Below, piece by piece: positions 1 to 13,318 of a DNA stretch of 64,000 bases. Source of the stretch: Synanceia verrucosa (taxonomy: Eukaryota > Chordata > Actinopteri > Perciformes > Synanceiidae); contig CM056559.1 in assembly GCA_029721515.1 (NCBI GenBank), positions 24,706,065-24,770,064 on the forward strand, read 5' to 3'. The position numbers were made by a program, and so were the translations under genes. Every line of letters begins with the position of its first letter. Positions within the stretch are counted from its first letter, which is position 1. The notes under the pieces are model-generated. The model saw nothing but the letters and a program-made list of their open reading frames with translations. It made no database searches and was not told where the DNA came from.

Positions 1-965
1 ATCCCAATATGTCAGAAGATGGGAGCTTTTAATGCATATTTCTGATTTAAGAAGTATTTTTGAGGAGTTATAACAAACTAAAGAGGGTTATTTTATCAGG
101 AAGTTAAATGATATTGAGCCAAAGTTGAAACATTTAGTGAAAGAACAGGAAACGTCACCATGGCGATCTCTGACACGAACACTATGTGGCAAACATTGAG
201 TATAAAGAGGGACTTGAGAAAGGAGTCAAATGAAGTGTGCGCTTCCTTTCAATATTCTATGAATTGTTTAATGTAATGTTATATTGTGTTTTGTGAGTTA
301 TAGTTAATCTGTTTTTTATGATAAATGAATGTTTTGCTTTGCATTTTTAGTGACTCATTTTAGCTGATTTGTGGCCCATTTTACCTGAACACTGATCATC
401 TAAAAAAGTGGGACAGCTGATGTTTCAAAAGCAGTAAAACCTAAATGATTAGACTTTATACATCAATTCAACAGTAAAATATTAAAAACAGTCCTTATTA
501 ACCCCCCCAAAAAGAAACCAGTGTCATACATTGTTTTTTATAAGTTTCCTAAACAATTAACCAAAATGTGGCCCAGTTTACCTGATGTCACCCTGTACGT
601 CTGTAAACACACACACACCGTCATTTTTAAAATGCATTGCTGACTTGAAGGTCGAATGTAACGCAGACAGTATAAAATAAGTTAATTTGGATAGATTCCT
701 CTCAGTGAATGCGTACATTGTAAACATCAATTCACCGGTTCCCATGGCAACAATATAGTTAAAGGGTCCATATAAGATTTTATTGTGAAGCAGTGCTGAG
801 TGTTGAATAAATACAGTAAAAGTACTAAAACTCTCAGACCACGGAGAAACACACACAGCTCGTATTCAGAAACGGTGCGTTTTGGAACAAGCCATTAGGG
901 TTTTGGTAACTTTGTGATGTCACTAACTTCATTATGTAATTGCGTAATTTGTCCAAGGGTCGAGT
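1..965. other. Gene-free AT-rich flank
   Basis: No coding exon, RNA gene or recognisable mobile element is visible. Short open frames on both strands lack family resemblance and plausible splice context. The stretch is ordinary AT-rich intergenic DNA. Confidence 0.6.
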
Positions 966-1920
966 CAAGTCAATTTTATTTGAATAGCCCAAGATCACAA
1001 ATTACACATTAGCCTCAGAGGGCTTTACAATCTGTACAGGATATGACACCCTCTGTCCTTTACAAACGACCCTCACATCGACCAAGGAAAAACTCCCCAA
1101 AAAAACCTTTTAACAGGGAAAAAGAAACAGGAGGGATCCCTCTTCAGGATGGACAGACGTGCAATAGATGCCATGTGTACAGAATAACAACAATGTGAAA
1201 AACACATTAACACTACATATAACAACAGTTAATACATATAGAATTCTATGGAAGTGTCCAAGGGGATGAAGAGCATCATCAAGCTGTCAGCAATGGATGA
1301 GCAACATGTCCTCCTCTCCACCACACCAAGCAGGAGAAGCCTCAGCAAGATGTCCTCATAATCACCATATTACTCAGTACCAGAAGATGAAGACAAAGCC
1401 TGGTCTGTCCAACCACTACTCCACCAGGTAAACTGGATCCATGGATACCTGTGAGATGAGAACACACAGGGACTATGAGGCACAAAACTAATCTGCAACA
1501 TGTGTTAAATGGAGCGAGAGGAAACACATCCTCTTCTCCACTACTGAAACAGATACAACCTGAGCAGCATCGCCTCTTCTCCGTCTCATCAAACAGATGA
1601 AGCCTGGATGACACCACCTCCTTCCCACCAAGTAGCCTCGGCTCACGAACACCTGGGAGGTGAAAAGCACAGGGACTCTAGGGAAGAAGATGAGTTAGTA
1701 AAATGACTTAATGGAGGCATCCAAATGAAGAAGAAGAGAAGCTCAGTGTGTCAGAGGAAGTCCCCCGGCAGTCTAGACCTATAGCAGCAGAACTAAGGAT
1801 TGATCCAAGGCAGCCTGAGTCAGCCGGCAGTGAGGGCAGGAGGTTCAGGAGTTTATCCAGGATGAAGGGGACAGTAGCACCAGGGATACAGTGAGTGATG
1901 GCATTCATGAAACAGATGTC
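966..1920. repeat. Degraded dispersed teleost repeat
   Basis: The left part (about 966-1160) reads like a very common interspersed element of perciform genomes. It has a stretch of the form 'caattttattt' followed by 'agcccaagatcacaaatt', then 'cctcagagggctttaca', 'aaaaactcccc' and 'gagggatccctcttc'. The right part (about 1690-1830) has the matching segments 'aagatgagtta' and 'gtctagacctatagcagca'. I recognise the pattern from memory and did not assign it to a class; boundaries are approximate and no target-site duplication was found. Open frames inside it are not genes. Confidence 0.55.
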
Positions 1921-2478
1921 CTTAATTATAGAATCACAAATTATTAGTGTAGTTGGTGGGGAAAAATGGGACGAGGAGATGATGATGAGACTGAGCTGGG
2001 ACAAGGCGGCGGGCAGCCGGCTCCCTGCAACAGCTCTGATGACAGCGGCGCAGGTCAGTCTCCCATCCCATAAAATCCTGCCTGGTCTGCTCGTTTTATC
2101 ACCGTCAGCACACCAAGTCACAAAATAAGAGCAGGCAGTTAGGGGTTTCACTGGGTTGCCTTGGTTACTGTTGCCACGGTGTGTTTTTAATGTCACACCG
2201 GTCAGAAAGTGGAGTGACTGGCTTTAGCTGGTTTGTAGCCTAGCTAAAAGTTACGTCACCTTACCTCTATTTTCACCTCAATTACATTCTAGTTTTTTTG
2301 TAATTTCACACACTTATATAGAAAGAAAACATACTTTAACTGTGCCAGCAATATTGTCTCGAAAAAGTTATTTCCGTGACTACTTCATCCCAACCGGTTG
2401 CACTTTTATTTTTAAAGGCCCACACGCGCAACTTCCGGCCTCGGTCTGTTTGGTGACGTTCTGACGCCGCTTGTCGCT

Positions 2479-2492
2479 GCGCCCTCTAGTGG
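2479..2492 (-). promoter_or_regulatory. Candidate CTCF-type motif
   Basis: The minus strand reads CCACTAGAGGGCGC, which fits the core CTCF consensus CCASYAGRKGGC. It is a sequence match only; occupancy cannot be judged here. Confidence 0.35.
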
Positions 2493-4406
2493 ACACGAAT
2501 CAAACAAACCCACATGCAGGGGGAAGCCAACATACAACGTTGTGCAACAAGGAGGCGGTTTGTTTCATTTATTGGTTTCTGAAGTTAACTGATGAAAAAG
2601 ATAAATGGAAACGGAAACACAGACTTTTCCTGTTGCAGCCTATCTGGCTCGACTTGTTGTTTACATACACATGAGCCTTTAATGTGGAAGGAAATGTTTG
2701 CACATCTCTGCAGGTTTATGTAAACTAATTTGATAAAATATGTCCTAACAGTGTATGAATCTTTGGAGACATTTTGCTACATCCTGTTGCGTGAAATGTT
2801 GGAACACAGAGGTCAAGTCTGTGATGAATTATGGTGAACATCTGTTGCTGCTCACAGAGCACTGAGGGGGCCTCAGCCATTGCTTTCCTCATGACAGCAT
2901 CACAGCACACACCCAGTGCACTTCCACATAATTACCTCACACACTCGAGGTATAGGCATAGTTTTAGACATTCTTGTAAAAAAAATATGTTCTATCAAAT
3001 AATAAAAACAGCCAATTCACTGTGATGGAAAGGATCTTTGCTGTTACACATGTAGCTACTTGCACGCACACACACAGACATGTGTTGTCTGGGATTCTTC
3101 AAGGCTTTAGAGATAAGATAAGGATGCAGGCAGAGAGAGAACAGAGCCTGACAAAAGAAAACTGAAAGAAACTGTGAAAAAAAAGCATGATCTATGATAC
3201 AGAGACAAAGCAAACAGACCAAAATGTACACATGTTACCATATATTACATTACAACAGATGTTTTAGAGAAGTAAAGACTTTTAATAGTAGGACTAAAGG
3301 TATAACATATAATGGATGTTTGCTGCTTATACTAAGAAATTAACTCTTTCTCTTCCTAACTGAATTGTGCTCCCTTGTTAGGAGTGTTATGGGCAATATT
3401 CTTATTCATTTTAGGTTTAAAGAGATTCCCTATGTTTTAGCATCCTTAGTGGTTTAGATATATATTAGATCTATAAATGTCCACTCCATTAATCCCTGTA
3501 CAAAATACAGTCTTTCCCACTAGATGGGGCCAAAGTCAAAGGCATCCTTGATTAATTCCACTTTCTTTCATTGAAAGTGTCAGAGGATGAAAAGGACTGT
3601 TGGCAGACACAGGATCAGCATCACAGCATTCAGTAGCCTATTAATTCATGACCTGTTGTTGTGTGTTGCTTAACGCATCATAAACCATCATGTTGATGCC
3701 ATTGAGTCAAAAGCATACTCACATTTATGTTGAAAAATGTCTTGATATAAGCATATTCCTCCCTCTCCCATAATGAATTAATGAATATAAACGATTTTAT
3801 CATAATGTCTGAGTTTAGAAGACAGATATATCCTATATCTGATATTTCTCATGTGGTTAAATCACGTCAGCCTTGTAGCCTTGCAGCATTTGCATCACTG
3901 ACTTCTAAATGTTAATATGAAGTCATTTTATTCCCTGGTGTCTCCATTTACCTTTCATTTGTGTGTTTTTTTTTCTTCACTTATATTCTATTCATGCCAT
4001 TTTTTTTTCAGTCCAAGGACATCTCCCATCAACCTTGCTCCACCCTAGGAGAGATGCTGGAGTCTGATTCACTCTGAGTGGTTTTATTTGCACATATCTG
4101 AAGCAGCGTCAGGCGTGTTGCCTCCACTGCTCACTGGGTGGACGCAGCGCTGAGTCGTCATTTCTGTCCTCTATTCCTGGATGCAGGACAGCGGTGTCAA
4201 GGTGTTACGTTTAAGAGGCTCATCAGCTTATGTAGGATATGGGTCAACAAAGGTGGAATCACTTTACAGCCCCATGTGAACAATATAATGTAATATTCCT
4301 GCAACATGTCTATAATAATCACTTACTGGATTGTTGTCTGTTGTTTAAATACATTGTCAGGATTCAGTTTAAAGGAAAGGCTTGTGACCTTGTGGGGATG
4401 AGGGGT

Positions 4407-4408
<2 letters not shown>

Positions 4409-4458
<50 letters not shown>
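4409..4458. repeat. (CA)25 microsatellite
   Basis: An uninterrupted dinucleotide CA tract of 50 bp. It explains the His-Thr run in the overlapping open frame, which is not a gene. Confidence 0.95.
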
Positions 4459-4462
<4 letters not shown>

Positions 4463-5327
4463 CAGCAGGCAGCTGCAGCCCGATGATAATTTTACCTTGA
4501 TTACTTAAAATCTTTTATTTCTACTATATATTATGCTATTAAGGCTAAAAGATGTTGTAACTCTTTTCAAGCTTATTAAGAATTATATCTTGGGCATATA
4601 GCATAACAGTGATATCCAAAGGACCTGCTAAATTACACTAAAGTAACTGCTTTTCATTTGTTTTTGTTGCTGTTCTACCACTGCATGGTACATATGTTTT
4701 TGCCTCTCATCCATAGTTGATGTTGTGGCAACCAGCTGTGCTTGAACTCATCGTCAGGCGAGGCTGCCTCTTTACCTGCTGGAGCCTTTTGAAAAAGAGC
4801 TGAAAAGACTGACGCAGGCGAAACAGGCAGCAGAACTCAGGGGAGCCACAGGAAGAGCCCGTCGTTATCTTTAATTACTATCACTCCACCAGGGTTCAAA
4901 TTCATTTAAGCTGTGGAAGCTGAGGGCATATTAGACCAATTAAAGCTCAGTGCAGGTGTCTTCTGCAACATGAGGTGTCTCCATGGCACGAAAAATGACC
5001 CCAGGATGTTTGTTTACTAATGTGCATGCTGGGAGCATTTTGTTGTGATATTATTTGAAAATATATGTATCAGACATTGCTTTAATATAAATCGTTTGTA
5101 TTTATACTTTAGAGATGGACAGAGGCCTACATGAAGGCTTTTAGAGTGGACTAAGGCCTGCTGTCAATCCTCTTACACTGTGCCTCATTGAAAATGGATT
5201 AGAGGTAACACCTACGTTTTGGCCCCGGGTCACTTTGGAGGGATTTGATTGAATGGGCCTGTAGCTAACACTGGCCTCCTATATTGATAACACATTAAAC
5301 ACTCTTCTGAAGTGAAATATCACATTT

Positions 5328-5757
5328 TTGGACAGGGTTTCTCACTTTAGGAGCGGAGTTTTTATTTGGAATACTTCTTTTTGGAAGATAAGCAATGAGA
5401 AAAGGGAACACCTGGATCCAGATGTGCTTCTTCTCAGTCCCTCTTCGGGCATGCTTCGTGTGAACAGAGGTGTTTGTGGAAACGCGCAGCAGCCTTCAGA
5501 GACTCTTGACTGTAAGTAGCTCTCCAGGGTGCTGAAGTGTCTCCAAACGCGACAGACGCAGCGCCCTCGAGCCTCTTCCTGTCACTTCCATCCCATAATC
5601 CAAAACACGATGACCTGGCTGGCTTCACCGGAGCGACACCGTGGATCCTCGGGGTGAATGGGGAAGGTTTTGGGATGCTTAGGAGACAGTTTGTGTGGAT
5701 ACTGAGAAGCAGAGTCTCCTCGGATCATGGAGCTGTCCTGATGGCACCAAAAAACAG
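5328..5757 (+). other. Probable 5' untranslated exon region of the guanylate cyclase
   Basis: Two good splice donors occur, at 5512 (act|gtaagt) and 5758 (cag|gtaaat). Both precede the acceptor at 5840-5841 (ttttgcag) that opens the first coding exon. The donor at 5758 gives no open frame into that exon from any upstream ATG I checked, so that form would be untranslated leader. The donor at 5512 happens to keep an ATG at 5328 in frame (see findings). The transcription start was not located. Confidence 0.4.
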
Positions 5758-5912
5758 GTAAATGCTTCATTTGCTTAAAATGCATTTTGCCACCCAGTCA
5801 TTTATTTATAACAATAATTAAAATGGTTTTGTGTTTTGCAGGTGTCACTGGTCTAATTGATAAGCTGATAGTGAACACAGAGATTCACTATTTTGGACAA
5901 TCTGGAGGGACA

Positions 5913-8900
5913 ATGCAACATATTCATCCAAATTTCAGAGGGTCGCTGTGGGAGTCCAACCATCCATGTATGCCCCTAATTCATAAAAGCAGAGCAACTT
6001 TAACGACACTGCCCTTTTATAACTTCCTGCTATGGGTCCTCCTCGGAGTGCTGACCTTCCCTTGTTGTGTCCGCTGTTTGATATTCAAAGTGGGGGTCCT
6101 GGGACCCTGGAACTGCGACCCTGTGCACTACAGGGCCCAGCCTGCTGCGGCCGCCAGGCTGGCTGTAAACAGGATAAACGGGGATCTAAATCTTGACCTG
6201 GGTCTGAAAATGGACTTCATCATCCTCCAGGAGCCCTGTGAAACCTCCACAGCTCTCACTGCGTTTATTTATTATGAGAAAATGGCGGACGCGATTGTGG
6301 GTCCCACCAACCCGGGATACTGTGTTGCAGCTTCTCTGCTTGCCAAGAACTGGGATAAGGGCATCTTCTCTTACGGCTGCGTTAACTACGAGCTGGACAG
6401 GGCTATAGGGTACCCGACCTTTTCCAGGACGGTGCCCTTCCCCTCTGAGGTGCTCTTCACCGTGTTGAAACACTTCAGGTGGGCCAGTGTGGTGGTGGTC
6501 TCCTCTAATGAGGACATATGGAGGGACACTGCAGAGAGGCTCGCTACTGCTCTGAGGCACAAAGGACTTCCTGTTGGCCTGGTGGCATCTATGGGGATGA
6601 ATGAGACGGAGGTGGAGAGCACCCTGAGGAGGATCCAGGCTGCAGGAGACATCAGGGGTGAGAGTCCTTATAGACTATTATATTGTTTATTATTATTATT
6701 ATTGAAGTGATATCAGAGGATCAGTTGTTTTATTATTAGAAGTTTGGGTGATATAACACACAACTTGCAGAGCTGCAAAAATATGAAAACATCCCTTCTT
6801 CAGGGGTGAAAATCCCTCCATCATCTGACCAGGAAGCCATTTTGACACAGGTTTCACCTTGTGGTTAAGGTGAACTGGGACAGCAACTTATGGATTTTTT
6901 TTAAACAGTCATTCATTATTGTAATATTTTTTTTTTCTTCACTTAGAGCGCAGACAGCTGACAGGAAATATAAATATAATAAATACTTCAATTCAAGGCT
7001 TTACTTAAAACAGCAAAAAACAAACTGCAAAAGAAATACCTAATAAAATAACATTTAAATGCTATTATAATGGTAATTATAGAATAGACAACCTAAAATG
7101 GAATAAAACTGGTGTAAAATTCAAGAATAAAAGCACAGTGCACGGTTAGAAATTATTCCAAGTTGCATTATGTTGCAGGAGACCTTGTTCCATATGGTGC
7201 ATAAAAAGTGAAAGCTGCATCTCAATGTTTAATTTTAACTGTAGACAGAAAGCAGATCTGTTCATAATGTAGAGGAGGATCAGCCATGTTGGGGAGAGGG
7301 AAAGGTCAAATTACAGGACACCTCATCTTCTCATTTTACTCTTTCAGACACTCAGCCAGTGTTTACTCTCTGGAATATAAATTATAAGATTTGACTTTTT
7401 AAACATGATGGACAGTCATGCTTAGTCACTTCAGAAACATCAAAGTACTGCAACTTTGTCCTATATTACACCCACTTCAAGTACTTCCAGTGCTGTATTT
7501 TGTACTAAATCATCATGCCTCTGAGTCCTGTCCTGTTCTAACTCTAAACCTCGTCTGTTCCAGTCATCATCATGTGCATGCACTCAGTCCTGGTTGGAGG
7601 AGACCAGCAGGCCACGTTACTTCTCAAAGCACAGCAGATGGGCCTGACTTCAGGGAAATACGTGTTCGTTCCCTACGACACTCTCCACTACAGCGTGCCC
7701 TACACCAATGTCTCCTACTTCCCCCTGCAAAACAACAGCAGGCTGAGGGAGGCCTACGATGCTGTGCTCACCGTCACTATGGCCTCAGAGCCCCTGTCCT
7801 TCAACGAGGCGTTTGCTGCCGCCAAGAGGAGTGAGGAAATTACATTACCCCTGCAGCCAAACCAGGTACAGAAGTCTATCCATATGTATATATTGAAAAA
7901 ATGTACTGGCTGCTGCAGTAATTGTGGAGCATTCATTCATGTGTAGTATTTTTTTTTACATTTTTTTTTCAAATGTTCAGCTTTTCTGATCTTTTTAGTG
8001 TCATTTCTAGAGATGATGATTAAAAGTAGTTGAAATATTATACTAGCTCTGTTTTCTTGTAGGTTAACCCACTATTTGGGACCATCTATAACAGCATCTA
8101 CCTGCTGGCCAAGTCCATCCACAGTGCCAGGAGAGCAGGCATGCGGCTGTCAGGCTCAAACCTGGCATACTTCACGAAGAACATCACCTTCACCGGCTTC
8201 AACCAGAAGGTCCGGGTGGACAGAAGTGGGGACGTGAAGACCAATTATGTCATCCTGGACTCTGATAACAGGGGGAGCCAGCTGCACCAGACCTACCTGG
8301 TGGACCTGACGTCTGGCGTCCTCCTTTTTGCTGGGAGGTCCATTCATTTTCCAGGAGGATCTCCTCCACCGTCTGATTCCAGCTGCTGGTTTGACAAGAA
8401 CGCTGTCTGCACAGGAGGTATGATGCTTCGCTTTGGCATGTGTGCATATTCACGAATAGATGTATTTCCTTACATGTTGTCCATACATCACCTGTTGTCA
8501 TCCTCAGGTGTGGAGGTCACCTACATCATAGTGGTGTTTGCTGTCATCTTCTCTCTTGCTGCAGGAGGACTTGTTATAAGTCTTTATGTCAGGTACAGCC
8601 TGCAAACCAAACAAATCCTTTCAATCAAACAAATTCAACCTCGTCCTGCACTTTCCCTCATCCTCGATTTTCCCACCATTTTTTAAGGATTTTTCTGTAA
8701 TCAAAGGCATTCACACACTCCACTCCATGGTGTGATGTGGCACAATAATGGACATCCATAGTTAGAAAATCATCAATATACTTTCCAAAAGATGGCACCT
8801 GATTATTTATTATCTTCCAGTTTGACTGCTATCAGGAGACGAGGAAGCCCACCTTCACTGGTTAAACTTCTGTTATCTTTATCTTTTTCTGACTCTCTTT

Positions 8901-11900
8901 GGCAGGAGGAGACTCCAACAGATCCAGCTGGTCAAAGGTCCCAATCGGATCCTCTTGACCTTAGAGGACCTCACTTTTATCAATCCTCAGCTTAGCAAAA
9001 AGGTAAGCAGCATCACTGTCTCTCAGTCAACAACATGAAAACTTTATCACATCGATCTGTTTACCTCGTCCTTTCTGTATTTCTTAGACATCACACCTTG
9101 ATATGATAAATTAGGCTCATTTACCAAAAGAAATTTCTATAAAATCTCACTCTGGCGTTTGATATCCCACAGAAAATTACTTTAGAGGATCTTAGCGAGT
9201 CCAAGAGTGCTCTGGAGGAGAAATCTGCAGACCGCTCACACTCTGTGAACAGCATGCAGACTGCAACTCATGAGACCACCAATGTAGCTGTGTACGAGGT
9301 AGGTAACGCTGAACGAGGCACTGCAGCTGCTGCTTCAGCCTGCAGGAGGACACAATATTTAAGAGTAACTGTGTGTGAATGGTACACATTCAGACTGGTT
9401 TGAAGGTATGATTTTCATTATAGATTTAATGTTTAATTCTATTGTCTCACATGCATTGGTTTCAGGTTTAAAACTGTTACATTATTGGATTGTTTGATTT
9501 GAAATATTTGATGGTAAAAGCATAGCCTTTCTTCCAGGGTGACTGGGTATGGCTGAAGAAATTTGAAGAGGGACAGTTCAAAGAAGTGAAACAGAGCACC
9601 ACCAAGATTTTCACAAAGGTATGGCATCATGTCTTGTCCTGTTAAAAAGTAAGTCCAGTATTCTGACTGCTGTACATTCATATTTTATTATGATGATCTA
9701 AACATGCTTCCTGTTCCTCTGACCGGTTCCTCAGATGAAAGACCTGAGAAATGAGAACGTGAACCCTTTCCTTGGCTTCTTTTTGGACTGCTCCATGTTT
9801 GCGGTGGTGACGGAGCACTGCTCGAGGGGAAGTCTGCAGGATCTGCTGAGGAACGAGGATGTCAAATTAGACTGGATGTTCAAGTCCTCGCTGGTGCTCG
9901 ACCTCATCAAGGTAAACACTGACTGGCTTAATATTATTCTCATCCACTGGGTGTTATCGTCATCACTGTCAGCTTGTTGATATCGACTACGCTGTTGATC
10001 TTTTTCCAGGGTATGAAATACCTTCACCACAGAGACTTTCCCCATGGCAGACTAAAATCTCGTAACTGTGTGGTCGACGGGCGTTTTGTCCTCAAGATTA
10101 CTGACCATGGCTTCAACGAGTTGCTGGACTCTCAGAAAGCTCCTATAGAAGAACCTCCACCTGAAGGTACCTTCTGCTCTGGAAAACAAGTCTCATTACC
10201 CTCATGACTGAAGAATTAATATTAAAAAACAATGTTTGCTCTTTTTTCCCAGATTTATTTTGGACGGCTCCAGAGTTCTTAAGGGACGTTACGCTGTTGC
10301 GCAAAGGCACCTACAAAGGAGATGTGTACAGTTTTTCTATCATCCTTCAAGAGGTGGTGGTCAGAGGGCCACCGTACTGCATGCTGGGCCTACCGCCTGA
10401 GGGTGCGTATCCATCCAGACAGTGATTTTTTTAAACGATAAACTGAGCTGTCGATTACAGGAACATGTCATCGGTATTTACTAGACTGTCCCGTCTCCTC
10501 ACCAGAGATCATCCGTAAGGTGAAGAAGCCTCCTCCGATGTGCCGCCCCACCGTGGCCCCGGATCAGGCTCCTCTGGAGTGCATCCAGCTGATGAAGCAG
10601 TGCTGGAGTGAACTTCCAGACCGCAGACCCACATTTGATGAGATCTTTGACAGGGTACATTTTTGGGCTCATTGTTTGCAACCTCACAGAATATTATGGT
10701 TTAACATGATTATGTATTTCATCATGAGCAGTTCAAGATAATCAACAAGGGTAAGAAGACGAACATCATCGACTCCATGCTTAGGATGCTGGAGCAGTAC
10801 AGCTCCAACCTGGAGGACCTCATCAGAGAGAGGACAGAGGAGCTGGAGGTGGAAAAACAGAGAACAGAGAAGCTCCTGTCAGAGATGCTGCCTCCGTGAG
10901 TTTTCACATGAGTTTTACCTCATAAACACCTGACCGTCTGCTTCTCCCAACATTTCTAACTCTCTGTCTTCAGTTCTGTGGCGGAGGCCTTGAAAACTGG
11001 CGCCACGGTGGAACCAGAATACTTTGACCAGGTGACAATCTACTTCAGTGACATCGTAGGCTTCACTACCATCTCCTCGCTCAGCGATCCCATCGAGGTG
11101 GTCGACCTCCTCAATGACCTCTACACTCTGTTTGACGCCGTGCTCAGTAGCCATGATGTCTACAAGGTCAGAGAACATGCGACAATCGATGTTTTAAGAT
11201 GATGCTGCATTTTGACACATCTTTCAACAGAGATGCGCCGAGAGCCAAATGAATATGTTGAAATTATCCGTAGGTGGAGACCATTGGTGACGCTTACATG
11301 GTAGCATCAGGTCTGCCAAAGAGAAACGGAAACAAGCATGCTGCTGAGATCGCCAACATGTCCCTGAACATCCTCAGCTCAGTAGGAACTTTTCGTATGC
11401 GGCACATGCCAGACGTGCCCGTCAGGATACGCATAGGAATCCATTCAGGTGATCTATCTCTCTATCTCTCTGTTTACACTATTAATGCTCGGCTGTCGCA
11501 GATCATAAAAACATATCTTTTTAGCTGCAGGGAAGATAAAGGTGACTATGGTAGAGCTTATTTCACTTATACTGCATATTTGTCTGCATTATTCCCAAAA
11601 GAGAAAAAAAAAGGATCATCTGAAGTCTGTTGAAATTGTTTCACTACCAAAGCATCTTCAGATCTCACTGACTAGTAGAGAGTCCAGATATTTATACTCC
11701 TGTTGGAGCAGAAAACAAACAAACAATGGAAATCTCCAAAACAATCGGTCTGGTTGTGTTGGTGTTGGTTGTTTGTTAGTTTACCTTTTCAACAGGAGCA
11801 TTTTTTCTCTTTTGATTGACTTTGACCTGGACATACACAGACATGTCTGCACTATTTACATTTTTTTTTTTCTACAAATGGTCTGAATGGAAACATTCAG

Positions 11901-12964
11901 TCCATTTTTTTTTGTTAAATACATCATGTCATATAAACACAACAACACCAGCGTACCACCTGTCTGCAGCTGGTGGTGATTTTCTGAAAGTTCATATTGA
12001 AGATAACAGAAGTGACTTACAGGTTGTACAGGATGAGATGAGCTCTAATGTTACTGAGGCATGCTGGGAAAGACTGTGGCTAATAAGTGTGGTGACGCCA
12101 AGTGATGACAAAACATCACAGTTGTACTTGGTATGAAATTAGACTTCATGTTCTCGGGCTGAAACTAATCACTCTTTTACTGTTGATCCATCTTGAAACT
12201 GGACAAACCCCGACCTTTCGTTTGACTTGTTAAGGCGGTCTTGTTTACGGCTATAACTTTAGCATTCAAGTGATCGAACCCTTCGTCTGATGCGGCTGCA
12301 GGGCCCTGTGTTGCTGGGGTGGTGGGTCTGACTATGCCTCGGTACTGCCTTTTTGGAGACACCGTCAACACTGCCTCTCGTATGGAATCCACTGGGCTGC
12401 GTGAGTTTCCTGCACACATCCTGTCACATTTTGTCATTTCATGTTTTGGTTTTCAGTCCAATGCCTTCTTCTCCTCTCAGCTTATAGAATCCATGTAAAT
12501 ATGAGCACTGTTAAGATCCTCCGTTCTCTTAATGAGGGTTATAAAATAGATGTCAGAGGCAAGACGGAGCTGAAGGTAACAGTCTACAATCATTTAATCT
12601 CAATGTTGAGACAGTCTCAGGTTCTGTAGACTCATCCCTGTGTTGTTTTTCAGGGTAAAGGTATTGAAGAGACATATTGGCTTGTCGGGAAAACAAACTT
12701 TACAAAGCCTTTGCCAAAACCACCAGAGATCAAACCAGGGTAAGAGCTCCAGTCTGATGCTACTGTTACTACTTGTGATTAAAAAAATCCCCCTTGGGTC
12801 GAGTTGGACATCGCATTAGTTGTACAGTAAATGCCTCCTGCCACTGATTCTCTCTCAACTCAAATAACACACTCTCCGCATGCTGCTTCAGGGAAGACAA
12901 TCATGGGCTGAACCCTGAGGATATAGCTGCATACAGGAGAAAGAAAGCTGAGAAAAAGGCTTGA
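5913..12964 (+). CDS. Retinal/olfactory-type membrane guanylate cyclase (GC-E/F/D group)
   Basis: This single-pass receptor converts GTP to cGMP; retinal members act in photoreceptor discs under GCAP control, and GC-D acts in olfactory neurons. Coding exons are 5913-6657, 7564-7865, 8063-8417, 8508-8592, 8906-9002, 9173-9298, 9538-9618, 9735-9911, 10010-10166, 10253-10402, 10506-10654, 10732-10895, 10974-11166, 11274-11448, 12302-12400, 12481-12575, 12654-12739 and 12892-12964: 3309 nt, 1102 aa (human GUCY2D is 1103). The signal segment is around residues 36-53, followed by FKVGVLGPWNCDP, a ligand-binding-like ectodomain, a membrane span at about 472-495, a pseudokinase domain (VWLKKF; HGRLKSRN lacking the catalytic Asp; DHG for DFG), a dimerisation helix (EQYSSNLEDLIRERTEELE) and the cyclase domain from about 865 (FSDIVGF, VETIGDAYMVASG, GDTVNTASRMES). 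The start at 5913 has A at -3; 5970 is an in-frame alternative. Upstream codons of the same frame lie in the intron. The family is certain; which paralogue (gucy2d, gucy2f or the GC-D orthologue) is not. Confidence 0.95.
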
Positions 12965-13318
12965 CCTTTTTTTGTCCAAACACAGGAGGTAGAAACCTGC
13001 ATGCCAACCGGTGTTGTGTTGTGCAAATGTTACTGTGATGGTCCGTTCGATGTGACCAGATGCAACCCTGATCCTGCCCTCTGCCATTGATTCCTCAATC
13101 TGTGTCTTATTAATCTCTTGTTCTTATCACCCTCCAACATCTTCTTAAGCAGATTGGGGAAAGTCCTTCACTTTTATTGTGGCTGGCTATGTATTTTTTT
13201 TGGTTTGTTGTGTTCTCTGTCTGCTTTGTGGCACGCTTTCATGGTGTTTTCATGTCTTTGAGTTTGAGTTCTGTTTAAAAACAGTGTTAGTCTTAATCCC
13301 ACCCTCTGTATTTACCAG

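Larger units (their letters stand above)
1921..5300. other. Intergenic region upstream of the guanylate cyclase
   Basis: No exon with conserved protein signal is seen. It holds the (CA)25 tract at 4409-4458 and a candidate CTCF-type motif at 2479-2492. A GGATTA motif at 5196-5201, the core bound by OTX/CRX homeodomain factors, lies about 550 bp before the splice donor of the first exon. A single such core is weak evidence. Confidence 0.45.

Noticed and set aside
1708..2196. 162-codon minus-strand frame
   Set aside because: Overlaps the end of a dispersed repeat, has no domain or splice context, and resembles no family.
5787..5841. Upstream ATGs of the cyclase reading frame
   Set aside because: They lie before the acceptor at 5840-5841 and therefore in the intron.
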